Source of the DNA: Acidovorax sp. FHTAMBA
GTDB lineage: Bacteria; Pseudomonadota; Gammaproteobacteria; Burkholderiales; Burkholderiaceae_C
DNA: 64,000 nucleotides
Assembly: GCF_038958875.1 (NCBI RefSeq)
Contig: NZ_CP152407.1
Location: 131,501-195,500, forward strand
Direction: 5' to 3'
Both the position numbers and the translations under genes were made by a program. Positions 43,442-53,331 of the stretch are shown here, piece after piece (the stretch's first letter is position 1; the number at the start of each line of letters is the position of its first letter). The notes under the pieces are model-generated. The model worked only from the letters and a program-made list of their open reading frames with translations. It was not told where the DNA came from and did no database searches.

Positions 43442-44935
43442 TCACTGCGCCGGCAGCACCGCCACCTGCGGAATGAGCCGGTGGTAGAAGCGGATGGCGT
43501 CCTGGTAGTTCGCCACGCTCAGCCGCTCGTTGGTGCCGTGAAAGCGCTTGAGGTCTTCGCTGTTCGCGCGGATGGGCGAAAACTTGAAGATGTGGTCGCT
43601 GATGGCGCCGTAGTGGATGGAGTCCGTGCCCGCCACCATCAGCCCCGGGGCCACCAGCGCGTCGGGAAACACCTCGCGGATGGTCTGGTTCAACACCCGG
43701 TATTGCGCCGAATCGGTGGGCGCCACCTTGGACGCATCCACCGCCCCGGGCAGCGCCACCAGTTCGAATTTGCCGCCCGGCGCCGCATCGGCCACATGGC
43801 TGTGCACATGCGCCAGCACGCCCTCTTTGGTGTCGCCCGGCAGGATGCGGAAGTTCACCGTGGCCTCGGCGCGGCCGGGCAGCACGTTCTCTTTGTTGCC
43901 CGCGTTGACGATGGTCAGCGCCGTGGTGGTGCGCAGCATGGCGTTGGTGCTGCCCGCGCCTTCCAACTGCTTTTGCACCACGGGGCCAAACAGCCACAGG
44001 TTGGACAGCGCCACGCGCGCAAAGCCACTCATCTCGGGCGCCAGGGTGTCGAACATTTCAAACGCCACGCCCCGGATGCCGGCCGGCAACTGTTTGTCCT
44101 CCAGGCGCGCGAGCGCCGCGCTCATCATGGCAATGGCGCTGGTGCCCTTGGGCGGCGGCATGGACGAATGCCCCGGCGTGGCCGACACCTTGAGCACCAC
44201 CGACATGTAGCCCTTCTCGGCCACGCCGATGAGCGCCGTGGGCTTGGCAATGCCGGGCATCAGGCCTTCAAGCACCAGCAGCCCCTCGTCAAGCACAAAG
44301 TCGAGACGCACGCCGCGCTGTTGCAGCAGCGCGGCAATCTGCTGGGCACCGCGCGCACCACCCACCTCCTCGTCAGCGCCGTAGGCCAGGTAAATGGTGC
44401 GCGGCGGCTGGTAGCCGCTGGCCAGCAGCATCTCGACGGCCTCCATTTGCGAAAGCAGGTTGCCCTTGTCGTCCCACGAGCCACGGCCCCAGATGAAGCC
44501 GTCTTTGACCTCACCGGCAAACGGCGGCACCTCCCAGTCGCCCTCGGTGCCGGGCGCCACGGGCACCACGTCCTGGTGCGCCATCAGCATGATGGGCCGG
44601 GCCTGCGGGTCGGCGCCCTTCCAGGTGTAGAGCAGACTCAGGTCGCCCACCACCTCACGCTGCAGTGCGGCATGCACGCGCGGAAAGCGCGCCTGCAGCA
44701 AAGCGTGCAGCGCCTTGAACTGGTCGGCACTGAGCTGCGCGTCGTCGCGCGAGGAAAGGGTCTGCAGGCGCACCGCCTCGGCCAGGCGCGCGGCCACAGC
44801 CGTCGCATCCACGGCCACCGGGGCGAGGGGCTCCACCTGCAACTGGCGCGAGCCTTTGCGGACGGTGTTGATGCCGACTGCCGCCACCAGCAGCACGAAC
44901 AGGGCCAGCAGGCCCCACAGGGTTTTCTTGAGCAT
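43442..44935 (-). CDS. M20 family metallopeptidase (carboxypeptidase S-like), membrane anchored
   Basis: The 497-residue protein has one N-terminal membrane helix (LWGLLALFVLLVAAVGI) and an M20 di-zinc peptidase domain: the metal-binding MLMAHQDVVPV, WGRGSWDDKGNLL, and the general-base and metal Glu pair in YGADEEVGGARGA, plus the lid domain with AEKGYMSVVLKV. Similar to eukaryotic carboxypeptidase S / PM20D1-like members, which act on N-acyl amino acids or dipeptides. The active site would face the periplasm. AGGAGA precedes the ATG. It ends three bases past nudJ's stop on the opposite strand and follows the helicase gene. Confidence 0.88.
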   Translation of the reverse strand: MLKKTLWGLLALFVLLVAAVGINTVRKGSRQLQVEPLAPVAVDATAVAARLAEAVRLQTLSSRDDAQLSADQFKALHALLQARFPRVHAALQREVVGDLSLLYTWKGADPQARPIMLMAHQDVVPVAPGTEGDWEVPPFAGEVKDGFIWGRGSWDDKGNLLSQMEAVEMLLASGYQPPRTIYLAYGADEEVGGARGAQQIAALLQQRGVRLDFVLDEGLLVLEGLMPGIAKPTALIGVAEKGYMSVVLKVSATPGHSSMPPPKGTSAIAMMSAALARLEDKQLPAGIRGVAFEMFDTLAPEMSGFARVALSNLWLFGPVVQKQLEGAGSTNAMLRTTTALTIVNAGNKENVLPGRAEATVNFRILPGDTKEGVLAHVHSHVADAAPGGKFELVALPGAVDASKVAPTDSAQYRVLNQTIREVFPDALVAPGLMVAGTDSIHYGAISDHIFKFSPIRANSEDLKRFHGTNERLSVANYQDAIRFYHRLIPQVAVLPAQ

Positions 44936-44998
44936 GGGGGTTGTCTCCTGGAAGCGCATCGTAAACCGCACCGGCACGGCGGGTCGTGCCGACCAGCG

Positions 44999-47900
44999 CT
45001 ACACCCCGCGCAGCACACTGAACTCTCTGAACAGCCGCGCCGGCAGCGGCGTGTCAAGCCGCCAGACGATGCTCATCGGTCGGTCACCCTCTGCCGACTC
45101 CAGCGTGACAGGGCCACAGGCACGGTAAGCCTCGCCTTTGCGCGGCCGCACGAAGAGTTGGAACTGCCAGCCATTGGTCGCGCTTTCGAGGTATCGCCGG
45201 CCACCTGGCGTATCCGGGCCAGCGCTGTTCTGGCTTTGCCAATGGAATCGCTCCGCGCTGATCGCATAGTCGTGGTACGCGATGCGGTCGTGGTAGCCCT
45301 CGCTCTTGTCGAGTGTGACGAACAACAGCTCGGTTTTGCGGCTGATCAATGACAAGGTGCCCGCCTGGAAGGGTACGCGGCGCGACGCTGTCAGCCAGCC
45401 CACTGCGGTGAGGATTTCACGCGCACCATACGCAGCGTGCAGGCACAAGGGCGTATCTTCGAGACTGGGAATCGGATGCGCGCCCAAGGTGCTGCGGGCT
45501 TGCAGTAACGCAGACAACTCCACCAGCTCGGCCGCAATGGCGGGGTGCTGCGCCACGCGCGCCATGAAGGCCTCGTGCCCGCCGGCCTGCTCATGGCGCC
45601 CATCTATCTGGTAGGCCAGCATTTGCACGCCCAATGCTTCCTCTGCCGTGGGCACCTGCGAATCTTTGTGACGCGTGCCGACTGCGGCCATCACATCGAG
45701 CCGACGTGGATCGTCCACATGCAGCAGGTCGCCAAAGCGGCGGCTGAAGTAATCCTCCTCCGGACCTGGCTCTGCCACCATCAGGCCTGCATCGCGCTTC
45801 AGTGCCGTCCAACCACTACGGCCTTGACCGGTACCAGCGCGGTAGACGTCTTCCAGCTCCAGTGCCTGGTCGTGCACAAAATCGGCCAACTGCACGGTCG
45901 AGCGGCCACGCAGCGCGGCGTAGGTCTGCAGCTCGGTCTTCAGACGACGCCAGTTCTGCGATATCAAGGCCCGCAATCCTTGCAGCACCTGCTCGCGCGT
46001 CTGGCGCTGCAGATGAATATGACAGCCGGGCGGCAAACTGCCGAAGCCGTTCTCCACACCGTCCGTCAGCTCGCGGCGAGACAAGCCGGTCAGACTGGAC
46101 AACAGACGGTCAAACCGAAACTCCGTGCGGTGCTGACCCACAAAATCGAGCACCAGACAGCTTTCCTTGCCGGGCGCCAGACGCAGGCCGCGGCCAATCT
46201 GCTGCTGAAACAGCACCGGGCTTTGCGTGGGCCGCAGCAACAACAGAGTGTCTACCATCGGCAGGTCGATGCCTTCGTTGTAGAGATCCACAGTCACCAG
46301 CGCACACAACTCGCCGCTCAGCAGACGCTGCGGCGCTCGGCGCCGCTCTTCGCTGGCCGTTGCACCGACCACACAAGCGGCAGGAAGCCCCGCGCGATTG
46401 AGCCAATCGGTCATGAATTCGGCGTGGGCCACCGACACACAGAAAACGATGGCCCGCGACTGCCTTGCGTCAGACGCCAAGCGGCGCCATTCATTGATGA
46501 CGAGTCGGGCGCGCACGTCGTTGCCCGTGACCAGGTTGTCCACCGCCTCCCGTTCCCCCGGCCGGTCCCAAGGCACTTCCGAGAAGTCGGTGGCATCGTC
46601 GCAGGCGTAGTACTCAAACGGCGCCAACAGTTGCAGGTCCAGCGCATGCCACAACCGCAGCTCGACCGCCGGGCTGCCGTCTGGCCGTGCATCGAAATAC
46701 TGCGCGATGGGTTGGCCGTCGCTGCGCTCAGGCGTGGCTGTCAGCCCAAGCAACACGCTGGGGCGAACTGCTTTGGCTAAAGTATCAAACCGGTCAGCAG
46801 CCAAGCGGTGGCATTCGTCCACCACCACCGTGTGCCAGTGATCGGCACCCACGGTGGCCACAAGATTGCGGCTGGTCAGGCTGTCGATGGTGGCAAACAG
46901 GTGATCCCAGCGCTCGGGTTGGTGGCTCCCGGTGAGCAGCTCACCGAAATCAGGGGCGCGCAACACTTCACGGTAGGTGCGCAGGGCCTGGCGCAGGATT
47001 TCCTCGCGATGGGCAACAAACAGAAGGCGCGGGCGCCCGCCTTGCCTGCGGCAGGTGTTGCGGTAGTCGAACGCCGCGACCACCGTCTTGCCGGTACCCG
47101 TGGCTGCCACCAAGAGGTTGCGGCTACGGCCATGGGCACGCTCGGTGGCCAGCTGCTCCAGCATCTCCTGCTGATACGTCTTGGGCTGGAGGTCAAAAAA
47201 GCTGCTGGTGGTCGAGGGTTCGCCGCCAAACGACTCGCGGCCCAGCGCTGCCGCCAGGGCTTGCCGGTGTTCAACGTTGCCCGGGTCGTAGCGCTGAAAC
47301 TCGCTGTCCGCCCATAGCGTCTCGAAATGGGCCACGGCCCGGGCAAACAGTGCCTCTTGCGCACGCTGGGTCAGTTTGACGGTCCACTCCAGGCCGCCGG
47401 TCAGCGCCGCACCCGAGAGGTTGGCACTGCCCACATACGCCGAACCGAAGCCGCTCTTGCGCTGGAACAGCCAGGCCTTGGCATGCAGACGGGTGCGCCG
47501 GCCATCGAGCGACACGCGCACTTCGCACCCAGGCAGGCGCGCCAGCTCGTCCAGCGCACGCGCCTCGGTCGCGCCGGTGTAGGTGGTGGTGAGGATGCGC
47601 AGGCGGGTCTTGCGTGGCGTCTGCCCTGTTGGTTGCGCGCCCATGGCCGTGATCTGCTGCAATACGTCCTGCAACTTGCGCACGCCGGAGACGGTGATGA
47701 AGCTGACCAGAATATCTACCTGGTCGCTGGATGCCAGCTCACGGCGGATTTCCTGCAGCAGCGAAGGCGAGCCTTTTCCGGCGGTAAAGAGCCAGGGAAC
47801 CGCCAGACCTATCTCCGGCGACGCCGGGAACTGCTGGTCACGCTGGACCGCGCGCAGGACCCGCAACGGAGAGGCAATCAGGTCAATGACATCCGCGGAT

Positions 47901-48178
47901 GGACCAGAACCCGTCGAACCATCGACACCGGAGAGCCGTTGGCGCAGCATCACCAGCAGCCCGTTGACCAGTTCCAGTTGCGCTTTGACTTTGTCTGCAT
48001 CGTCGCCGGACATGTCGCCAAGGAGGGTCGCGAGCTGGCGCGTGATAGCGTCGATCAGGAGATCGGCCGCTCCGCCCTTTATCGCCGACACATTGGCCCG
48101 GGACGGGTCCAGCTCAGCGAGCGATCGGGCCAGGCCCTCGGTCAATAGCAGGTCGTACAAACCATCGGGCAATGCCAT
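44999..48178 (-). CDS. PLD-nuclease / SF2 helicase / DUF3427 protein
   Basis: A 1059-residue single-chain machine. A phospholipase-D-type nuclease module lies around residues 165-310 (LHAKAWLF, then YVGSANLSGAAL, the HxK-x-GSxN pattern). An SF2 helicase core follows: VAATGTGKT (Walker A), VVVDECH (Walker B), LLGLTATPERSDG and QQQIGRGLRLAPGK (motif VI). The last ~350 residues correspond to DUF3427. Such proteins resemble one-gene restriction or defence systems and may translocate on and cut DNA; only one HxK motif is visible, so the nuclease would act as a dimer. The ATG at 48178 begins the conserved N-terminus. It sits between nudJ and mnmA. Confidence 0.85.
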   Translation of the reverse strand: MALPDGLYDLLLTEGLARSLAELDPSRANVSAIKGGAADLLIDAITRQLATLLGDMSGDDADKVKAQLELVNGLLVMLRQRLSGVDGSTGSGPSADVIDLIASPLRVLRAVQRDQQFPASPEIGLAVPWLFTAGKGSPSLLQEIRRELASSDQVDILVSFITVSGVRKLQDVLQQITAMGAQPTGQTPRKTRLRILTTTYTGATEARALDELARLPGCEVRVSLDGRRTRLHAKAWLFQRKSGFGSAYVGSANLSGAALTGGLEWTVKLTQRAQEALFARAVAHFETLWADSEFQRYDPGNVEHRQALAAALGRESFGGEPSTTSSFFDLQPKTYQQEMLEQLATERAHGRSRNLLVAATGTGKTVVAAFDYRNTCRRQGGRPRLLFVAHREEILRQALRTYREVLRAPDFGELLTGSHQPERWDHLFATIDSLTSRNLVATVGADHWHTVVVDECHRLAADRFDTLAKAVRPSVLLGLTATPERSDGQPIAQYFDARPDGSPAVELRLWHALDLQLLAPFEYYACDDATDFSEVPWDRPGEREAVDNLVTGNDVRARLVINEWRRLASDARQSRAIVFCVSVAHAEFMTDWLNRAGLPAACVVGATASEERRRAPQRLLSGELCALVTVDLYNEGIDLPMVDTLLLLRPTQSPVLFQQQIGRGLRLAPGKESCLVLDFVGQHRTEFRFDRLLSSLTGLSRRELTDGVENGFGSLPPGCHIHLQRQTREQVLQGLRALISQNWRRLKTELQTYAALRGRSTVQLADFVHDQALELEDVYRAGTGQGRSGWTALKRDAGLMVAEPGPEEDYFSRRFGDLLHVDDPRRLDVMAAVGTRHKDSQVPTAEEALGVQMLAYQIDGRHEQAGGHEAFMARVAQHPAIAAELVELSALLQARSTLGAHPIPSLEDTPLCLHAAYGAREILTAVGWLTASRRVPFQAGTLSLISRKTELLFVTLDKSEGYHDRIAYHDYAISAERFHWQSQNSAGPDTPGGRRYLESATNGWQFQLFVRPRKGEAYRACGPVTLESAEGDRPMSIVWRLDTPLPARLFREFSVLRGV

Positions 48179-48299
48179 CGTCGTCGTCCTTGGTGTGGGT
48201 GCGGCTGCCTTGATTGTCCTGGCAAGACGCCCTCTGGAGCCTGTCGCCGCAGAACCATCGCAAGCATGGGGGAAAGTTGTTGTGCTATTTGGCATAAAA

Positions 48300-48350
48300 A
48301 CAGCCTCCAGCCCAATCCCAGCATGCGTTAAAAGCTATTTTTACAATAGC
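48300..48350 (-). repeat. degenerate dispersed repeat, copy 10
   Basis: CAGCCTCCAGCCCAATCCCA, GCATGCGTTAAAAGCTATTT: the ends match the element but the central palindrome is eroded. In the gap between the helicase and mnmA genes. Confidence 0.45.
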
Positions 48351-48394
48351 GCTATGCTCCCCATTTGTTCAGCGATAGCCGGATAATCCTGCCC

Positions 48395-49507
48395 ATGAAA
48401 AAGCAACGCGTTGTCGTGGGCCTCTCGGGCGGGGTGGATTCCGCCGTCACCGCCCACCTATTGAAGCAACAGGGCCACGAGGTGGTCGGCATCTTCATGA
48501 AGAACTGGGAAGACGATGACGACAGCGAATACTGCTCGTCGAACGTCGATTTCGTGGACGCCGCCGCCGTGGCCGATGTGATCGGCATCGAGATCGAGCA
48601 CGTCAACTTTGCCGCCGAGTACAAGGACCGCGTGTTTGCCGAGTTCCTGCGCGAGTACCAGGCCGGGCGCACGCCCAACCCCGATGTGCTGTGCAATGCC
48701 GAGATCAAGTTCAAGGCCTTTCTGGACCACGCCATGCGCCTGGGCTCCGAGAAGATTGCCACGGGCCACTATGCCCGTGTGCGGCAGAACGCGGCCACGG
48801 GCCTGTTCGAACTGCTCAAGGGGCTCGACGCCTCGAAAGACCAGAGCTACTTCTTGCACCGCCTGAACCAGGCGCAGCTGGCCAAAACGCTGTTCCCCGT
48901 GGGGGAGCTGCACAAGACCGAGGTGCGCCGCATTGCCGAGGAGATCGGCCTGCCCAACGCGAAGAAGAAGGATTCGACCGGCATCTGCTTCATTGGCGAG
49001 CGGCCGTTTCGCGAATTCCTCAACCGCTACATCAGCCACGCGCCCGGCCCCATTCAGGATGACCGGGGGCGCAAGCTGGGCCGGCATGTGGGCCTGAGTT
49101 TCTACACGCTGGGCCAGCGCCAGGGCCTGGGCATCGGGGGTGTGAAAGAGAAGGGCGCGCAGCGCGGTGCTGGCGACCATGCGCCCTGGTTTGTGGCCCG
49201 CAAGGATCTGGAGAAAAACACCCTTCGTGTGGTGCAGGGGCATGACCACCCCTGGCTGCTGTCCCACCAGCTGGATGCTCAGGACGCGAGCTGGTGCTCT
49301 GGTCAGGCGCCGCTGCCGGGCGCGTACGCAGCCAAGACCCGCTACCGCCAGCAGGATGCCGCCTGCACCGTGGTCAGCGCCGATGGCGGGGGTTTTCGTT
49401 TGGATTTTCCGCAGGCGCAGTGGGCGGTCACCCCCGGTCAGAGCGCGGTGCTGTATGACGGCGAGGTGTGCCTGGGCGGGGGGGTCATCGTGGATGCCAC
49501 GCAATGA
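48395..49507 (+). CDS. mnmA: tRNA 2-thiouridine(34) synthase
   Basis: MnmA thiolates U34 of tRNAs for Lys, Glu and Gln. The 370-residue protein has the PP-loop VVVGLSGGVDSAVTA, the catalytic Cys pair in NPDVLCNAEIKF and DSTGICFIGE, and the C-terminal SFYTLGQRQGLGIGG and WFVARKD segments. The ATG at 48395 gives the canonical MKKQRVVVGLSGG start; an upstream in-frame ATG adds ten unlikely residues. A terminator follows. The dispersed repeat and helicase gene separate it from its usual neighbour nudJ. Confidence 0.97.
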   Translation: MKKQRVVVGLSGGVDSAVTAHLLKQQGHEVVGIFMKNWEDDDDSEYCSSNVDFVDAAAVADVIGIEIEHVNFAAEYKDRVFAEFLREYQAGRTPNPDVLCNAEIKFKAFLDHAMRLGSEKIATGHYARVRQNAATGLFELLKGLDASKDQSYFLHRLNQAQLAKTLFPVGELHKTEVRRIAEEIGLPNAKKKDSTGICFIGERPFREFLNRYISHAPGPIQDDRGRKLGRHVGLSFYTLGQRQGLGIGGVKEKGAQRGAGDHAPWFVARKDLEKNTLRVVQGHDHPWLLSHQLDAQDASWCSGQAPLPGAYAAKTRYRQQDAACTVVSADGGGFRLDFPQAQWAVTPGQSAVLYDGEVCLGGGVIVDATQ

Positions 49508-49561
49508 CGGCGCCACTGCAATCGTGGCGCGGCAACCTCGACAGTAAGCATTCAACAGAAA

Positions 49562-49585
49562 GGGCGACCGGAGTCGCCCTTTTTT
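49562..49585 (+). terminator. intrinsic terminator after mnmA
   Basis: GGGCGAC-CGGA-GTCGCCC followed by six T. It lies between mnmA and the convergent lipase gene, and may stop transcription from both sides since it is preceded by several A. Confidence 0.85.
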
Positions 49586-49600
49586 GAGTGCTTCAGGCGC

Positions 49601-50640
49601 TTATTTCACCGCATCGAACAGTGCGCGGGCCTGTGCATGGCAGAACGGAGGCTCGTAGGTACCGTGGTAGGCGCCATAGTAGGTTGCAAACGCTGCCGAT
49701 GTCGGGTCGGTCGGGGCCTGGCCACCCGGCCCGAAGGTGGCCTGGATGGCGGCATCGACATCCACCGACGTCACATTGGTGAGGCCGCGGCTGTCGAAGT
49801 CGGCCTTCATCACCTGCTGGTGCACCGCCGGCGGAACGGTGGGATCACCAGCACCGCCGCACAGCAACACGCGCGCCTTGGGGTTCCAGCCCAGAAGGTC
49901 GTTCTTCTTGGCGGCCAGATACAGGGGGTGGGTGGTGCTGGTCTGTGAGCCCTGGATGAACTCGGGCTGGAACAGTGCGTCACGGGCCTGGTTGGGAGTC
50001 CCGCCGGGCAAAGTGCCGGACGTGACCAGGGTGGTGTAGTTCAGCGTGGGGCTGGGCAGCAGGTTTTCGACATAGCCCGAATACGGGGCCTTGAAAACCT
50101 GCTTGACGTCGGTGTAGACGTTGCCATAGACCTTCTGCCAGGCTGTTACCAGGTAGGGTACGAAGAACTGCACCCCGGCAATGGCGTCGGGAATGCGCAG
50201 GGAACCCGACAGGTTGTAGGGGCCCGCGAGGTGAGCGCCCGCAACCACGTTGAATTCGGTGCCGTAGTCGCGCTCGGCGGCACGGTGGGCCGCCATGGAC
50301 GAGTGCCCGCCTTGCGAGTAGCCCGTGAACATGACCTTGCCGGAAAGATTGGCGCCCACCGCTCCTGCGGCGTTGCGGGCCGCACGCACCGAGTCGATGA
50401 CGGTTGTGGCTTCCGAATCAGCGTGCAGATAGGGGTGGTAGCTGTAGCCCGATTTGGCAAATCCCAGGTAGTCGGTGGCTACCACCGCATAGCCTTGGGC
50501 CGCATACATGGCAGCGAGGAGAAAGGTCTCGCTGTCCTGGGGGTTGGCCAGGGTGCGCAGCTTTTGCACGTCGGTGCCCTTGGCATAGGCCACCAGGGGC
50601 GCCCCAACCTCCAGCGCCTCGCACAGGGGGCTTTGCGGGA
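49601..50640 (-). pseudogene. 5'-truncated secretory-lipase family gene
   Basis: From about 50599 down to the stop at 49601 this is colinear with the complete lipase at 55391-56689: GTDVQKLRTLANPQD, VATDYLGFAKSGY, the nucleophile elbow FTGYSQGGHSS, LLGWNPKARVLLCGG-GDPTVPP, and the final TSAAFATYYGAYHG. The first ~110 residues, including the lipoprotein signal, are missing; upstream sequence belongs to the adenylate cyclase on the other strand. A possible ATG further up would yield a cytoplasmic protein with a foreign N-terminus. The catalytic Ser, Asp and His regions are kept, so decay is recent or the fragment is used. Confidence 0.8.
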
Positions 50641-52513
50641 CCAGGCGGGGTTCCGCGAACAGCTGGAGCAACTGGCCCCCTCACTGAACTATGACGCCCT
50701 CTTTGCCAGCGCCCTTCAAGGGCGGCCTGCAGTTTTGGGCTATTACTTCACCAGTGACCGGGACGGAAGAGCCAAAGGATCTTTACCAGCGCCCGCCTTG
50801 CCCGCTGAGAGACTTCGCGGCCTGCCCTTACGTGCAACATCCTGGGGCGGCTACGGAAGCAATATCGAAGAACTGGCGCGTGCAGTTCCAGTGGCAGGTT
50901 TCTTCAACTCCATCACCGATGACGACGGGGTTGTCCGATCACTTCCCTTGCTCGCGGAGTATCAGGGCAAGTACTACGAGTCGCTGGCCTTGGCGATGTT
51001 TCGTGCCCTGCTGGAGCTGCCCGACATCTACCCTGACTACGTGAATGCCCACCCCCAGGGCGCGCACGATACGCTGCGCAGCATTGTGCTGCGCCAGCAT
51101 GGCCGGGAGCTTGCGCTCCCGGTGGACGACAAGCTTGCAACGCTGATCCCCTTTCGCGGGCCCGGCGATGTGGATGGGGGGTCATTCCGGTATGTCTCCG
51201 CATCCGACGTTCTGGATGGAAGGCTGCCTGCCAGCAGTCTTCAGGGAAAGCTGTTGCTCGTCGGCTCGACCACTCCGGGCTTGCTCGATCTGCGTGTAAC
51301 ACCCGTTGGCAGAACCTACCCGGGCGTGGAAGCGCATGCCAACATGCTTTCTGCGTTTCTCGATGGCAAGAGCATCGTCCGCCCGGACTATGCAGTGGGC
51401 TTTGACGCCGCCCAACTGTTTTGCACGGGCGTCCTTTTGGCCATTGCCTTGCCCCTGCTTTCCGCCACGTGGGCAGTGCTGCTCAGTGTGGCGGTAGTTG
51501 CCATGCTTGCGGGCGTCAATCTGTGGCTCTATTTCGCACAGGGCCTGGCGCTGCCACTGGCAACGGTGACGGTGATGGCGATCGCTGCCTTCGCACTGAA
51601 CATGGTTTACGGCTATTTTGTAGAGAGCCGGGCCAAGCGCGAACTGGCTGCGCTGTTTGGAACCTACGTACCCCCCGAGCTGGTGGACGAGATGGTCAAG
51701 CAGCCGGAAAACTACAGCATGCAGGCGGCCAGCCGCGAACTCACGGTGATGTTCTGCGACATGCGGGGTTTTACCGCACTGTCCGAGCAAATGGACCCCT
51801 TGCAACTGCAGGCCCTGCTCAACGACGTTTTCAGCCGGCTCACCCACATCATCCGCAGCCATCAGGGAACCATTGACAAGTACATGGGCGATTGCGTGAT
51901 GGCGTTCTGGGGCGCCCCGGTGCCCATGCAGGAGCACGCCCAGCGTGCAGTGCAGGCGGCGCTGGACATGGAGCGCGCGGTCGAGCAGTTCAACGCCTCC
52001 AACCGCGAACGCGGGCTCCCTGAAATCGGCATCGGTATCGGGCTCAACACCGGCACTATGTGCGTGGGCGACATGGGCTCGGACATTCGTCGCAGCTACA
52101 CGGTGATCGGTGACGCCGTCAACCTGGCTTCGCGCCTGGAAGGCCTGTCCAAACACTATGGCGTACGCACGGTGGTGAGTGAATCCACAAAGGTCCAGGC
52201 GCCCCGGTTCGCCTGGCAGGAACTCGACCGTGTGCGCGTCAAAGGTAAGGCCCAGGCGGTCGCCATTTATTCGCCGGTCGCGCTGCAGGATTCGCTAACC
52301 CCCCAAAAAACCCGGGAAATCGCCATCTGGCAGCGGTGTCTTGACGCCTACCGTGCTCAAGACTGGGCAGAATGCAGCAAGCTGCTGACGGACTTGTGCC
52401 AGACCGCTGTGCCCACCGTCCTCTACGACCTGTACACCGCCAGGGTCAAAGGCCTGGAGGGACAAGTCCGCGACCCCAATTGGGATGGCTCCACCACTTT
52501 TGACACCAAGTAG
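50641..52513 (+). pseudogene. 5'-truncated CHASE2 class III adenylate/guanylate cyclase
   Basis: The frame starts inside a CHASE2 sensor domain (YDALFASALQGRPAVLGYYF, DGVVRSLPLLAEYQGKYYES), continues with three membrane helices near 51400-51620 and a complete class III cyclase domain: TVMFCDMRGFTALSEQ with the first metal Asp, DKYMGDCVMAFWGAP with the second, and the transition-state Asn/Arg region VIGDAVNLASRLEG. The N-terminal membrane helix and the start of CHASE2 are missing, and no suitable start codon lies near the break; upstream in-frame sequence is antisense to the lipase fragment. The catalytic part is intact. The phosphodiesterase gene follows after 17 bases. Confidence 0.8.
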
Positions 52514-52530
52514 ATAACAAGGATGAGCCC

Positions 52531-53331
52531 ATGAAGGTACGCGTGCTGGGCTGCTCCGGCGCCATCGCCAAAAACTGCCGCACCACTTCGTTTCTGATCG
52601 ACGAGAGCGTTCTCATCGACGCGGGGACGGGTGTGGGCGACTTGACGCTGGACGAAATGCGCAAGATCGATCACGTTTACCTCACGCATTCGCATCTGGA
52701 TCACATCGCGGCGTTGCCGCTGATGCTCGACGCTGTATCTTCGCTGCGCCAGACACCCGTGCAAATTCATGCGTTGCCCCAGACCCTGGAAGTGCTGAGC
52801 AAACACATCTTCAACAACGTCATCTGGCCAGACTTCTCGTCCATCCCGTCGGCCGCGAGCCCTTTCATGCGGTTTTGCCCACTGCATGTGGGCGAGCAAC
52901 GCGCCACAGCAGGGGTGGTTGTCGAGGCGCTGTCAGCTGTGCACACGGTACCCGCAGTAGGTTATGCCGTTCGGGGGAGGGATCGCAAAGAATGGTGGGT
53001 GTTCAGCGGCGACACCGAAAGAAACCCGGCCTTCTGGGGGCGCGTGAACGAGTTGCCCGTGGCCATGCTCGTCATGGAGACTGCCTTCAGCGAACGCGAG
53101 AGCGCCCTGGCCCGCCGCAGCCTGCACCTGTCGCCACAGAGCTTGTTGGCGGAGCTGCGGCAATTCAAACAGCGGAGATGTCCGGTGTACATCACGCACA
53201 CGAAGCCTGCGGAAACGGACATCATCATGGGCGAAATCGGTGACTTACTTGTCAACCAGATTGCAAACCCGCCTGGGGGCGCCTCACTCAGTGTGCGGTG
53301 GTTGCACGCAGGACAGGAGTTCACCATGTAG
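52531..53331 (+). CDS. class II 3',5'-cyclic-nucleotide phosphodiesterase
   Basis: A 266-residue metallo-beta-lactamase-fold enzyme of the class II cAMP phosphodiesterase family, which opens cyclic AMP to AMP. Metal ligands are visible as THSHLDHIAALP, the His of SAVHTVPAVGY, the Asp of FSGDTERNPAFW and the late His of PVYITHTKPAE. No signal peptide, so cytosolic. It lies 17 bases after the cyclase gene on the same strand; synthesis and breakdown of the same messenger were evidently meant to be co-expressed. With the cyclase truncated, its expression may be altered. Confidence 0.9.
   Translation: MKVRVLGCSGAIAKNCRTTSFLIDESVLIDAGTGVGDLTLDEMRKIDHVYLTHSHLDHIAALPLMLDAVSSLRQTPVQIHALPQTLEVLSKHIFNNVIWPDFSSIPSAASPFMRFCPLHVGEQRATAGVVVEALSAVHTVPAVGYAVRGRDRKEWWVFSGDTERNPAFWGRVNELPVAMLVMETAFSERESALARRSLHLSPQSLLAELRQFKQRRCPVYITHTKPAETDIIMGEIGDLLVNQIANPPGGASLSVRWLHAGQEFTM

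Noticed and set aside
50231..50640. Plus-strand upstream extension of the cyclase frame as its real N-terminus
   Set aside because: This part is exactly antisense to the conserved lipase sequence and has no membrane helix or CHASE2 start, so it reflects an open reverse frame.
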